This document shows positions 40,579 to 48,331 of a stretch of DNA of 64,000 nt, piece by piece. The notes below the pieces were generated by a model. That model saw only the letters and a program-made list of their open reading frames with translations, ran no database searches and was not told the DNA's origin. Within the stretch, counting starts at the first letter, position 1; each line of letters opens with the position of its first letter. The position numbers were made by a program, and so were the translations under genes. The stretch covers positions 16,528-80,527 of the forward strand of contig JBKBLE010000008.1 in NCBI GenBank assembly GCA_046296655.1, read 5' to 3'. Origin of the DNA: Cloacibacterium sp046296655. GTDB taxonomy: Bacteria; Bacteroidota; Bacteroidia; Flavobacteriales; Weeksellaceae.

Positions 40579-42249
40579 TTATTTTTTCCTTTTAAAATCT
40601 TCATCTTTTATCACCATTTTATAAGCGAGCCATAATCCAAAAACTGAAGCAATGATGAAGAAAAACATCGCTATCGAAATTCCAAAAATTTGAAAATTAG
40701 GAACCCTCATCAATAGAGATGAGCCAATAATTAATGCAGCAATAATAAGTGCAATGGAAATTCTATTGGCTACTTTTTGGAAGGCATCGGTAAATCGTTC
40801 TTCATCTATCGCATCTATTTTGAGCTGAAACTGATTCTGAGCCAAATTTTCGGTGATTTTATTAAGTCTTTCCGGAAGATTTTCGGCTAATTTTTTGGTT
40901 TCTATCAATTGAGCAAAGAAATTTTCAGGTTGGGCTTCGTGAGCCATTTTTTTGACCATCATTTTCTCCAAAATCTGCTTCATGTTTTCAGCCAAATCAT
41001 AATGAGGAGCGAGAACCGCTACAATTTGGTCTAAATTCAATAATATTTTCCCAAGAATATTCAGTTCTACCGCAATTCTGATTCCTTTTTCTGCGGCAAT
41101 TTTATTCATTCTGATGAGCATTTTTCCCGTTTGCATTTCTGCGGCATTTCTGTTCTGAGAATCCAGCACAAGTCGGTTAATTTCTTTTTTGAAACCAATA
41201 ATATCTGCGTTTCTATCATCTTGACTGATTTCTAGAAGTACTTTAGAAACTTCTTCACCATTGTATTTGCTGATGGCAATGAGCAATTTCAAGATTTGTT
41301 CCTGCAAATTCGGACTGAATTTCGCCACCATTCCTAAATCCATTAAGGCAATTTTTCGGTCTATGGTCAGGTGTACATTTCCAGGATGCGGATCTGCATG
41401 CGCAAAACCATCAAAAATAATTTGTTGAAGATAAGCTTCTACCAATTCATCAATGAGTACCGAAAAATCGGTTTCTGTTTTTTGAATTCCATGAACAGAA
41501 GTAATTTTTTGACCGTCCACGAAATCCATCGTCAGAATTTTAGAAGTAGAGTAGTCTAAAACAGGTTGAGGAATCACAATATGCTCAAATTTTTCTAGAT
41601 TTTTGCCCAGAGCAATCAGATTTTGAGCTTCTCTGCTGTAATCCAACTCGTGAATGAGAATGTGTCTCATCTCGTCTAGAACATCGTCTATTCCGTATTT
41701 TTTGGCAGTTTTAGAATGTTTTACAGCAAAGTCTGACAATTCTTTCAGGGTGTCTAAATCTTCGATGAAATTTTTACGAATTCCCGGTCTTTGAATTTTC
41801 ACAGCTACTTCTTTTCCAGAGCGCAAAACCGCTTTGTGAACTTGCCCAATACTTGCCGAAGCCAATGGTTGGGTTTCAAAACTCAAAAAAGCTTTGGAAA
41901 TTTTTGTACCTAATTCATCTTCCACTATTTTTTGGATTTCAGAATACGGAATTTCCTCTACATCATCTTGTAAAGTTGCCAATGCCAATAAATAAGGCTC
42001 TGGCAATAAATCTGGTCTTGTAGAAAGAGTTTGCCCGATTTTTACATAAGTCGGACCCATATTTTTGAGGTCTTCTACCAATTCTTCTGGCGAAGTGTAG
42101 CGATTAGACTCTTCAGAAAGTTCTTGGTCTTCTGCCAATTCATCAAGTGCTTTATCTGAAGCAGCTGATAAAATATCGCTGTTTCTATATTTGAGTACCA
42201 ATGAAATGAATTTCTGGTATTTTTTTAGGTTTTCGGGAATGATATTCAT
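40579..42249 (-). CDS. ABC1/AarF (UbiB) family kinase-like protein
   Basis: A 556-residue atypical kinase. KIGQTLSTRPDLLP is the KxGQ motif. AVKIQRPGIRKNF contains the ATP-site Lys. ADPHPGNV and LMDLGMVAKFS are the catalytic and metal loops. Two hydrophobic segments at the C-terminus (residues ~500-545) anchor it in the membrane. UbiB relatives support isoprenoid quinone synthesis; in Bacteroidota the quinone would be menaquinone. The target is not known. It is divergent from sdaA. Confidence 0.9.
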   Translation of the reverse strand: MNIIPENLKKYQKFISLVLKYRNSDILSAASDKALDELAEDQELSEESNRYTSPEELVEDLKNMGPTYVKIGQTLSTRPDLLPEPYLLALATLQDDVEEIPYSEIQKIVEDELGTKISKAFLSFETQPLASASIGQVHKAVLRSGKEVAVKIQRPGIRKNFIEDLDTLKELSDFAVKHSKTAKKYGIDDVLDEMRHILIHELDYSREAQNLIALGKNLEKFEHIVIPQPVLDYSTSKILTMDFVDGQKITSVHGIQKTETDFSVLIDELVEAYLQQIIFDGFAHADPHPGNVHLTIDRKIALMDLGMVAKFSPNLQEQILKLLIAISKYNGEEVSKVLLEISQDDRNADIIGFKKEINRLVLDSQNRNAAEMQTGKMLIRMNKIAAEKGIRIAVELNILGKILLNLDQIVAVLAPHYDLAENMKQILEKMMVKKMAHEAQPENFFAQLIETKKLAENLPERLNKITENLAQNQFQLKIDAIDEERFTDAFQKVANRISIALIIAALIIGSSLLMRVPNFQIFGISIAMFFFIIASVFGLWLAYKMVIKDEDFKRKK

Positions 42250-42374
42250 AGGAAATGAGTTGTTTTTTCAAGAGCAAATTAATTGAGAATAAGTGGCTTA
42301 TCTGTTACAAAATTTGAAGGTGTATTTTCAAAATTTTAAGGATGAATAATATTTTATGATTTGCCTAATAATTT

Positions 42375-42382
42375 TATCTTTG
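42375..42382 (+). promoter_or_regulatory. Likely -7 promoter box of sdaA
   Basis: TATCTTTG, 26 nt before the ATG. The only nearby TTG is 11 nt upstream, so the -33 element is doubtful. Confidence 0.45.
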
Positions 42383-42407
42383 TAAAAATCATTTATCAAT
42401 AATCAAT

Positions 42408-43829
42408 ATGGAGAGTATTTCGGTTTTTGAAATCATAAAAGTAGGAATTGGGCCGTCTTCGTCTCATACGATGGGACCTTGGAATGCAGCGGAAATGTTT
42501 CTGAGTGAAATCAGAAGAAATTTCCAGATTTCAGAGGTGGCAGAAGTGTATGTAGAGTTTTTCGGCTCGCTTGCCAAAACAGGAATCGGTCACGGAACAG
42601 ATATTGCAGGAATGCTCGGTTTAAGCGGAGAAAATTTCAAAAAAATAGATACCGATAAAATAGATGCTAAAATAGCCGAAATCAAAAATTCTGGGAAATT
42701 GATTTTAGGAGCTGAAAAAGAAATTCCTTTTATTTACGGGAAACATTTGGTGCTGAATATGCAAAAATCTTTAGATTTTCACCCAAATGGAATGATTTTC
42801 AAAGCGGTTTTTAACAACGGAGAAATTTTAGAAAAAGACTACTATTCTGTAGGTGGCGGTTTTGTGGCGACGCAAGAAGATAATTCTATAGAAAGTCACT
42901 GTATCAGAACACCTTATCCTTGTCATAAAGGCGAAGATATTTCAAAATATTGTGAAGAATTAGGCGTTCAGAGACTTTCTGATTTGGTGTACATCAACGA
43001 AGAAGCTTGGAGAACCAAAGAAGAAACGAGAAGTGAAGCGCTTTACATTTGGCAACAAATCAAAGAATGCATTTACAAAGGCGTTAATAAAGAAGGGGTT
43101 TTACCGGGTGGACTTAATGTAACGAGAAGAGCTGCAGATTTCAATCGAAAATTATTAGGCGAGGACGTTATTTACAAAAACATAAACGAATGGTTTGCTG
43201 CGGTAAAAAATTCTCCTAAAGATTTCAATCAAATTACCCGTTGGATTTCGTGTTTTGCATTGGCGGTAAACGAAGAAAATGCCAGTTTTGGTAGAATAAT
43301 TACAGCACCTACGAATGGAGCAAGTGGAGTAATTCCTGCCGTTCTCATGTATTCTCAAACTTTTACAGAATTCAATACAGAGGAAGATATCATCAGATTT
43401 ATTTTAGTGGCGGGAGAAATTGGTACGCTTTTCAAGAAAAATGCGACTATTTCTGCAGCAATGGGAGGTTGCCAAGCAGAAATCGGTGTTTCTTCGGCGA
43501 TGGCGGCAGCTGGTTTAACAGAAATTTCAGGCGGAACTCCAGCTCAGGTTTTGATGGCAGCAGAAATTGCGATGGAACATCACCTTGGTCTCACTTGCGA
43601 CCCAATTGGAGGATTGGTTCAGATTCCGTGTATTGAGAGAAATTCTATGGGCGCCATGAAAGCGATTACCGCTTGTCATATCGCGCTAGAAAGCGATCCT
43701 TCTAAAGCAAGAGTTTCTCTGGATGATGTCATCAAATCCATGTGGGAAACCGCGCTAGACATGAATTCTAAGTACAAGGAAACTTCTGAAGGTGGTTTAG
43801 CAGTTGCTGTGAACGTGGCAGAATGTTAA
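42408..43829 (+). CDS. sdaA: L-serine ammonia-lyase (iron-sulfur dependent, single chain)
   Basis: A 473-residue enzyme converting L-serine to pyruvate and ammonia. The beta-like part starts SISVFEIIKVGIGPSSSHTMG, and the alpha-like part has ITAPTNGASGVIPAVL, ISAAMGGCQAEIGVSSAMA and CDPIGGLVQIPCIERN. The Cys residues in these blocks bind the [4Fe-4S] cluster that replaces PLP. Both halves are fused in one chain as in E. coli SdaA. Monocistronic. It feeds amino-acid carbon to pyruvate. Confidence 0.95.
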   Translation: MESISVFEIIKVGIGPSSSHTMGPWNAAEMFLSEIRRNFQISEVAEVYVEFFGSLAKTGIGHGTDIAGMLGLSGENFKKIDTDKIDAKIAEIKNSGKLILGAEKEIPFIYGKHLVLNMQKSLDFHPNGMIFKAVFNNGEILEKDYYSVGGGFVATQEDNSIESHCIRTPYPCHKGEDISKYCEELGVQRLSDLVYINEEAWRTKEETRSEALYIWQQIKECIYKGVNKEGVLPGGLNVTRRAADFNRKLLGEDVIYKNINEWFAAVKNSPKDFNQITRWISCFALAVNEENASFGRIITAPTNGASGVIPAVLMYSQTFTEFNTEEDIIRFILVAGEIGTLFKKNATISAAMGGCQAEIGVSSAMAAAGLTEISGGTPAQVLMAAEIAMEHHLGLTCDPIGGLVQIPCIERNSMGAMKAITACHIALESDPSKARVSLDDVIKSMWETALDMNSKYKETSEGGLAVAVNVAEC

Positions 43830-43900
43830 TGAAATTTTGAGCAAGATAACCTCTATTTATTTTCTAAAAATTCTTAACTTGTGCCACTGAATTTTTATCA

Positions 43901-44290
43901 ATGGCTACCATTATCAAACCCAATATTGCTCCAGAATTGCTCTCACAACTCTACACGAAATTCGAGGAAGAGAAACAAGTCATCGTGCACTGTGGTTTTC
44001 AGAATAATTATTTGATTGGAAATCTCGTAAGAATTTGGCGAACCACGTTCTTGGTGGATAAATTTACGGGACATAGAAGCCAACTTTTATTCTGGGAAAA
44101 TATCTCAATGTTTCCTTACTGGACGGAAGTTCCGCCTGTGAAAGAATATTGGTTTACCCTTATTTTTTCTGGATTGCCTAAAGATTGCAAACTCTTTGAT
44201 TTTGTAGAAGAAATTCCGCAAGAAGGAGGTTTTCTGGTGACTGATATTGATAGAAATAAAAGCGATGTTTATACTATAAAATTAATTTAA
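43901..44290 (+). CDS. Conserved hypothetical protein
   Basis: A 129-residue soluble protein, rich in aromatic residues, with FQNNYLIGNLVRIWRTTFLVD and LLFWENISMFPYWTEVPPVK as its most distinctive stretches, the first split here as FQNNYLIGN and LVRIWRTT. No family recognised. Its stop is directly followed by the ATG of the DUF1684 gene, so the pair is translated from one message. Confidence 0.75.
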   Translation: MATIIKPNIAPELLSQLYTKFEEEKQVIVHCGFQNNYLIGNLVRIWRTTFLVDKFTGHRSQLLFWENISMFPYWTEVPPVKEYWFTLIFSGLPKDCKLFDFVEEIPQEGGFLVTDIDRNKSDVYTIKLI

Positions 44291-44935
44291 ATGAAGAAGA
44301 TTTACCTACTTTTACTCTTAGTTTCAAGTTTTGCCTTTGGTCAAGGTCTTAAAAATAAAACCGACAAAAAACAATTTCCTGCAGAAATTCTAGAAATTGA
44401 AACCTTTCAAAAAGAACTCAATCGAGAATACAAAACAGAGGAAGAAACACCTTTGCGTGGCTCTAATTTCAAGAAATTCAAGTCTCATCCCTTTTTTCCT
44501 ATTGATTTAACTTATCGTGTAAAAGCGAAATTGGTGAAAACTGAAAACGCGGTTCCTTTTGAAATTCCTACTTCGTCTGGAAGAACCAAAAAATACAGAG
44601 AATTCGGGAAAGCCTATTTCACACTGAATGGAGCAGAACAGGTTTTGACGGTTTATCAAAGTTTAGCCTTGTTAGATGACCCAGAATATCAGGATTATTT
44701 GTTCTTGCCTTTCAAAGATGAAACCAACGGTAAAGATACATATGGTGGCGGAAGATATCTCGATTTAAGAATTCCTCAAAATGATGAATTAATTATTGAT
44801 TTCAATAAAGCATATCATCCGTTTTGTGCTTATAACGCTACCGATTACAGTTGCCCAATTGTTCCTCAGAATAACTGGTTGCAATTACCTATCGAAGCAG
44901 GTGTGAAATACCAAGATATTTGGTTTGAGCATTAG
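44291..44935 (+). CDS. DUF1684 domain exported protein
   Basis: A 214-residue protein with a signal peptide ending SFAFGQG. The domain has the DUF1684 pattern: SHPFFPIDLTYRVKAKL, YREFGKAYFTLNGAEQVLTV, LFLPFKDETNGKDTYGGGRY and the final FNKAYHPFCAY. The signature Cys in NATDYSCPIVP is present. The function of the family is not known. It begins immediately after the preceding gene. Confidence 0.88.
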   Translation: MKKIYLLLLLVSSFAFGQGLKNKTDKKQFPAEILEIETFQKELNREYKTEEETPLRGSNFKKFKSHPFFPIDLTYRVKAKLVKTENAVPFEIPTSSGRTKKYREFGKAYFTLNGAEQVLTVYQSLALLDDPEYQDYLFLPFKDETNGKDTYGGGRYLDLRIPQNDELIIDFNKAYHPFCAYNATDYSCPIVPQNNWLQLPIEAGVKYQDIWFEH

Positions 44936-45007
44936 TTTCTAGATTCTAGATGTGAGATACTAGATACAAGACATGAGATATAAAATACTCAATAACTAAT
45001 ATAAACT

Positions 45008-45060
45008 AAAAATTCAAAATTTATTTCCTCTGTTCAAAGAAAGTAAATTTTGAATTTTTT
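45008..45060. terminator. Long A/T-rich hairpin after the DUF1684 gene
   Basis: AAAATTCAAAATTTA pairs with TAAATTTTGAATTTT over a ~20-nt loop, then T run. Confidence 0.55.
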
Positions 45061-45116
45061 TTATCAAATATTTTGAGTGAAGTAATTTTGTAAAAATCGT
45101 CAATGCTTAATGTTTT

Positions 45117-45304
45117 TAAAACGCAAAGATTCTGAATAATAAAAAATAAAAATTTAAGGGAACAAAGCTAAAATTCGCTAGCGAATTGAAAAAGCGAAAG
45201 CTTAAAAACGAATTTATTCGTCAACTTTGCTCGCTTAAAGCTTGAAAAATTTGTTAAAAATCTTAGCGCTCATTGCGAAAAACCTTTGCGACTTTGCGTG
45301 AAAA
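45117..45304 (+). repeat. AACGCAAAG multi-hairpin element E5
   Basis: Starts AAAACGCAAAG and ends ACTTTGCGTG. The interior carries AACAAAG, ATTCGCTAGCGAAT, AAGCGAAAGCTT, ACGAATTTATTCGT and CTTTGCTCGCTT in the same order as E3, with loop changes that keep the stems. Confidence 0.75.
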
Positions 45305-45307
45305 AAT

Positions 45308-45415
45308 CTATCTAACCACCGCATTAATTTTATCCCAAAGAGCTGCATCAAAACCAGACAATGCGAAATTAGGATTCTGCGAATCCGAAGCATCGCCCAT
45401 TCTGATAACCACCAT
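45308..45415 (-). pseudogene. Remnant: C-terminus of a serine hydrolase (beta-lactamase family)
   Basis: A 35-codon minus-strand frame MVVIRMGDASDSQNPNF followed by ALSGFDAALWDKINAVVR and TAG. The opening (V-V-x-R-x-G) and the ending resemble the C-terminal strand and helix of secreted beta-lactamase-type serine hydrolases. The catalytic SxxK and YxN motifs are absent. Upstream the frame meets a palindromic repeat, so the rest of the gene is gone. Confidence 0.4.
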
Positions 45416-45442
45416 TTCCCGTCATTCCGATTCTCGGAATGC

Positions 45443-45464
45443 CACCCCTCTGAAAGAGGGGAAC
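45443..45464. repeat. GAGGGGTG half palindrome, copy 3
   Basis: CACCCCTCTGAAAGAGGGG plus AAC: only the outer hairpin of the element seen at 332 and 15399. Confidence 0.55.
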
Positions 45465-45738
45465 CGCACTAAGAACATTATTTTATCATTTACCACAGCG
45501 TTTGTCATTCTGAAAGAATCTCTACATATAGTTGCCTTAAATTTAGACTGACTTTGTCGGACTACTTCGTTAGGTTTCCTACGGAAATCGAAGATTAGAC
45601 GTAGTCAATGACAAAGTGTATGGATAATTTTATTATTTGCAATTACATACAAAAAAAATCGCCACATCACTGCAACGATTTTAGAATTTATATTTTAGAA
45701 TTTTCATATCCTTTAGGATAAGAGGAAATGAAAATTCC

Positions 45739-47088
45739 CTAAACCTTCGCCAAAAACTCCTCAAAAATAGGAGAGATAGAAACGGTTCCGTCTGGTTGAA
45801 TTTTGTCTAGTTTCACCATTTCTATTTGGTTGATAGAACTCGCATCAAAAGGTTTCTGTACGCGCACATAATTTTCGGTGAAACCAAACATTTTTCCGTC
45901 TTTTTCTTCGTGTTCCCAAAGTACAGGCAAGGTTTTTCCTAATTGCGTTTGGTAAAATGCCATTTTCTTTTTCTCGGAAAGAATTCTGAGCATTTTGTTG
46001 CGTTTTTTACGTTCTGCAATCGGTACAACACCTTCCATTTCTACGGCTTCGGTATTTTCTCTTTCAGAATACGTGAAAACGTGTAAATACGTAATTGGCA
46101 GTTGATTGATGAAATTATAGGTTTCTAAAAATTTCTCTTCGGTTTCTCCAGGAAATCCTACAATTACATCTACACCAATCGCAGCATCGGGCATTACTTC
46201 TCTAATTTTAGAAACTCTGTCGCTGTACAATTTGGTGAGGTATCTTCGCTTCATTTTTTTGAGCAAATCATCGCTTCCACTTTGCAACGGAATATGAAAA
46301 TGCGGCACAAAACTTTTGCTTTTTGCCACCAAATCTATGATTTCGTCTTTCAATAAATTCGGTTCGATAGAAGAAATTCTAATTCTTTCAATTCCCTCTA
46401 CTTTATTGAGTTCTTTCAACAAATCTAGGAAAGTATGTTCGTGTTTTTTATTGCCAAATTCACCTTTTCCGTAATCGCCAATGTTTACCCCCGTCAATAC
46501 AATTTCTTTGATGTCTTTTTCGGCAATTTCTTTGGCATTTTTCACTACGTTTTCTACGGTATCACTTCTAGAAATTCCTCTAGCCAAAGGAATCGTGCAA
46601 TAGGTACATTTATAATCGCAACCGTCTTGAACCTTCAAAAAAGCTCTGGTTCTGTCGCCAATAGAATAACTCCCGACGAAAAAGTCGGCTTCTTCTATTT
46701 CGCAAGAGTGAACTTGGGCGTGATGTTCAGATTTTTCTAAATCTTCGAGGTAACTCAGAATATTGAATTTTTCTTTGGCGCCCAAAACCAAATCTACGCC
46801 TTCAATGGCAGAAATTTCTTCGGGTTTTAGTTGGGCATAACAACCCACAATCACCACCAAACCATCAGGATTGGCTTTCATCGCGCGTTTTACGTGAAGT
46901 TTACATTCCTTGTCAGCATTATCAGTTACAGAACAAGTATTGATGATATATACATTCGCAGCATCGTCAAAACTTACTTTTTGGTAACCTGCACCAGTCA
47001 ATTGTCTGGCGATAGTAGAGGTTTCCGCAAAGTTCAGTTTGCAACCCAGCGTGTGAAAAGCAGCGGTTTTTTTAGTAAAATTTTCCAT
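45739..47088 (-). CDS. mtaB: tRNA t6A37 methylthiotransferase MtaB
   Basis: A 449-residue radical-SAM enzyme adding a methylthio group to t6A37 in tRNA. The N-terminal domain has the three cluster Cys (FHTLGCKLNF, INTCSVTDNADK, IVGCYAQLKP). The radical-SAM motif is GCDYKCTYCTIPLARG with Cys157, 161 and 164. LTGVNIGDYG and the C-terminal TRAM domain follow. The CKLNFAE start separates MtaB from MiaB and RimO. Monocistronic. Confidence 0.93.
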   Translation of the reverse strand: MENFTKKTAAFHTLGCKLNFAETSTIARQLTGAGYQKVSFDDAANVYIINTCSVTDNADKECKLHVKRAMKANPDGLVVIVGCYAQLKPEEISAIEGVDLVLGAKEKFNILSYLEDLEKSEHHAQVHSCEIEEADFFVGSYSIGDRTRAFLKVQDGCDYKCTYCTIPLARGISRSDTVENVVKNAKEIAEKDIKEIVLTGVNIGDYGKGEFGNKKHEHTFLDLLKELNKVEGIERIRISSIEPNLLKDEIIDLVAKSKSFVPHFHIPLQSGSDDLLKKMKRRYLTKLYSDRVSKIREVMPDAAIGVDVIVGFPGETEEKFLETYNFINQLPITYLHVFTYSERENTEAVEMEGVVPIAERKKRNKMLRILSEKKKMAFYQTQLGKTLPVLWEHEEKDGKMFGFTENYVRVQKPFDASSINQIEMVKLDKIQPDGTVSISPIFEEFLAKV

Positions 47089-47150
47089 AATAAATTGGGT
47101 GCAAATTTACGGAAAAAATATTTAGAATGAACTGAACAGAGGTTGAGAAG

Positions 47151-47206
47151 AAATTTTATCAAAATTAATCTCCCCGTCCCTTAAAGGTGTAATTTTGATA
47201 AAATTT
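47151..47206. repeat. Perfect 17-bp inverted repeat with CCCCGTCCC loop
   Basis: AAATTTTATCAAAATTA (47151-47167) pairs exactly with TAATTTTGATAAAATTT (47190-47206). The loop holds TCCCCGTCCCTTAAAGGTG, echoing the GACGGGG block of the GAGGGGTG repeats. Confidence 0.7.
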
Positions 47207-47308
47207 AAAAGATATTTTTCCAACCTTTAGGATTGGGGAAAAGAAAAATTTCTTGGAAATATTTTTCATTCAAAATCTAAAAACTATAAACTTTATGAGT
47301 TTAGTGGC

Positions 47309-47421
47309 AATCAAAGTCGAATCAAAGTCGAATCAAAGTCGAGTCAAGTTCGGGTTTTGTTCGGAAAAAGTACCCGTTTTCCGAAGCTGATTCGAGCTTG
47401 ATTCGAACATGATTCGAACAA
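47309..47421. repeat. Large inverted repeat built from 11-bp units, copy 2
   Basis: Left arm: three AATCAAAGTCG units (47309-47341) plus AGTCAAGTTCG. Right arm: GATTCGAGCTT, GATTCGAACAT, GATTCGAACAA (47389-47421). The centre CGGAAAAAGTACCCGTTTT then CCGAAGCTGATTCGA shares its core with 12700-12730. Period 11 in both arms. Confidence 0.8.
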
Positions 47422-47470
47422 AATTGGTTTTTTGGTCAAATTTTTCGATGAAATGAGGTTTTAAAACATA

Positions 47471-47505
47471 AAAAATCCACAAATTGTAAAACTTGTGGAT
47501 TTTTG
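47471..47505 (-). terminator. Terminator of the cysteine dioxygenase gene
   Basis: AAATCCACAA pairs with TTGTGGATTT, with T runs on both sides. Confidence 0.75.
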
Positions 47506-47544
47506 GAAAGATAGTTTGAGTTTATATGGTTTTGTGTTTCGTTT

Positions 47545-48138
47545 TTATAGTTGATAAATTTTTTCAAAAGCTTCTTCTGGTAAATTCCAAGTGCAAGATG
47601 GTGCTTTGTCATTAAGAACCGCCCATTTTTTATGTTCTAAGTCGAAAATTCTAACTCCACTTAGGTTCAGTTGGTTGGTTTTGTAAATATGTAAACTTAC
47701 CGATAGCGTAGGTTTATTGTTCACGATACTGTGGATTCCGCCCATTTCTTCGGCGAAAGAAATGCCTTCTATCGCTACACCAGCGCCTTCATATTCTATA
47801 AAATCTTTGGTTTCTTTGTAATATACTTCGGTTAATTCACCTTTTAGGACTTTTATTTTTCCCTCGTAGTTTTTGTGGTCATGAATCGCTGTTTTATTTT
47901 CAGCGCCCCATAACATGAGAATTGCTACTGCGTTTTCATTGTTAAAAACAGGGAATCTTTTATACGTTTTGGGAGGAATATCTAGTTCGTTGATTTTGAA
48001 AACTTGGTTGTAGTCTTCGAAACTGAATTCGAATAGGTTTTCTACAACGGTATTAAAGTCTGCCGAGACATTTTTTAAGTCTTCTAAAGTTTGGGCTAGG
48101 GGTTTATTCATAGTTCTTTCCATAATTTTTACAAGCAT
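47545..48138 (-). CDS. Cysteine dioxygenase family protein
   Basis: A 197-residue cupin that would oxidise L-cysteine to cysteine sulfinate. The three iron ligands are visible: His86 and His88 (TAIHDHKNYEG) and His136 (GGIHSIVN). KVLKGELTEVYY and the LSVSLHIYK strand complete the cupin. The substrate could be another thiol, since the family includes 3-mercaptopropionate dioxygenase. An alternative start is the third ATG (48111), which would give 188 residues beginning MNKPLAQ. Confidence 0.85.
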   Translation of the reverse strand: MLVKIMERTMNKPLAQTLEDLKNVSADFNTVVENLFEFSFEDYNQVFKINELDIPPKTYKRFPVFNNENAVAILMLWGAENKTAIHDHKNYEGKIKVLKGELTEVYYKETKDFIEYEGAGVAIEGISFAEEMGGIHSIVNNKPTLSVSLHIYKTNQLNLSGVRIFDLEHKKWAVLNDKAPSCTWNLPEEAFEKIYQL

Positions 48139-48297
48139 GATTTTCAGTTGGTAAAATTATTAAAAACTGTGTTTTATGACGCCGATTTTGAGATGATTTA
48201 CATCATGCAAGATTGCTGATTTTATAAAAGAATTTATGATTTTAATCAAATTTTCTATTCTTAACATACATTCCGCTTCAGTTTTCTAAAAAAATAA

Positions 48298-48305
48298 TAC
48301 CTTTG
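48298..48305 (+). promoter_or_regulatory. Likely -7 promoter box of glgP
   Basis: TACCTTTG, 26 nt before the ATG; no clear TTG at the usual distance. Confidence 0.45.
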
Positions 48306-48331
48306 CACCTGATTTTAAAGAAACGAGAAAA

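Larger units (their letters stand above)
44936..45738. other. 803-nt non-coding, repeat-rich region
   Basis: Contains degenerate AGATACTAGATACAAGACAT-type simple repeats (44938-44990) and a long AAAATTCAAAATTTA hairpin (45008-45060). It also holds element E5 (45117-45304), a serine hydrolase remnant (45308-45415), a GAGGGGTG half repeat (45443-45464) and an imperfect ATCGCCACATCACTGCAACGAT hairpin near mtaB. No intact gene. Confidence 0.65.

Noticed and set aside
45273..45551. 92-codon plus-strand frame in the gap before mtaB
   Set aside because: It crosses element E5, a palindrome and the antisense of the hydrolase remnant; composition is not gene-like.
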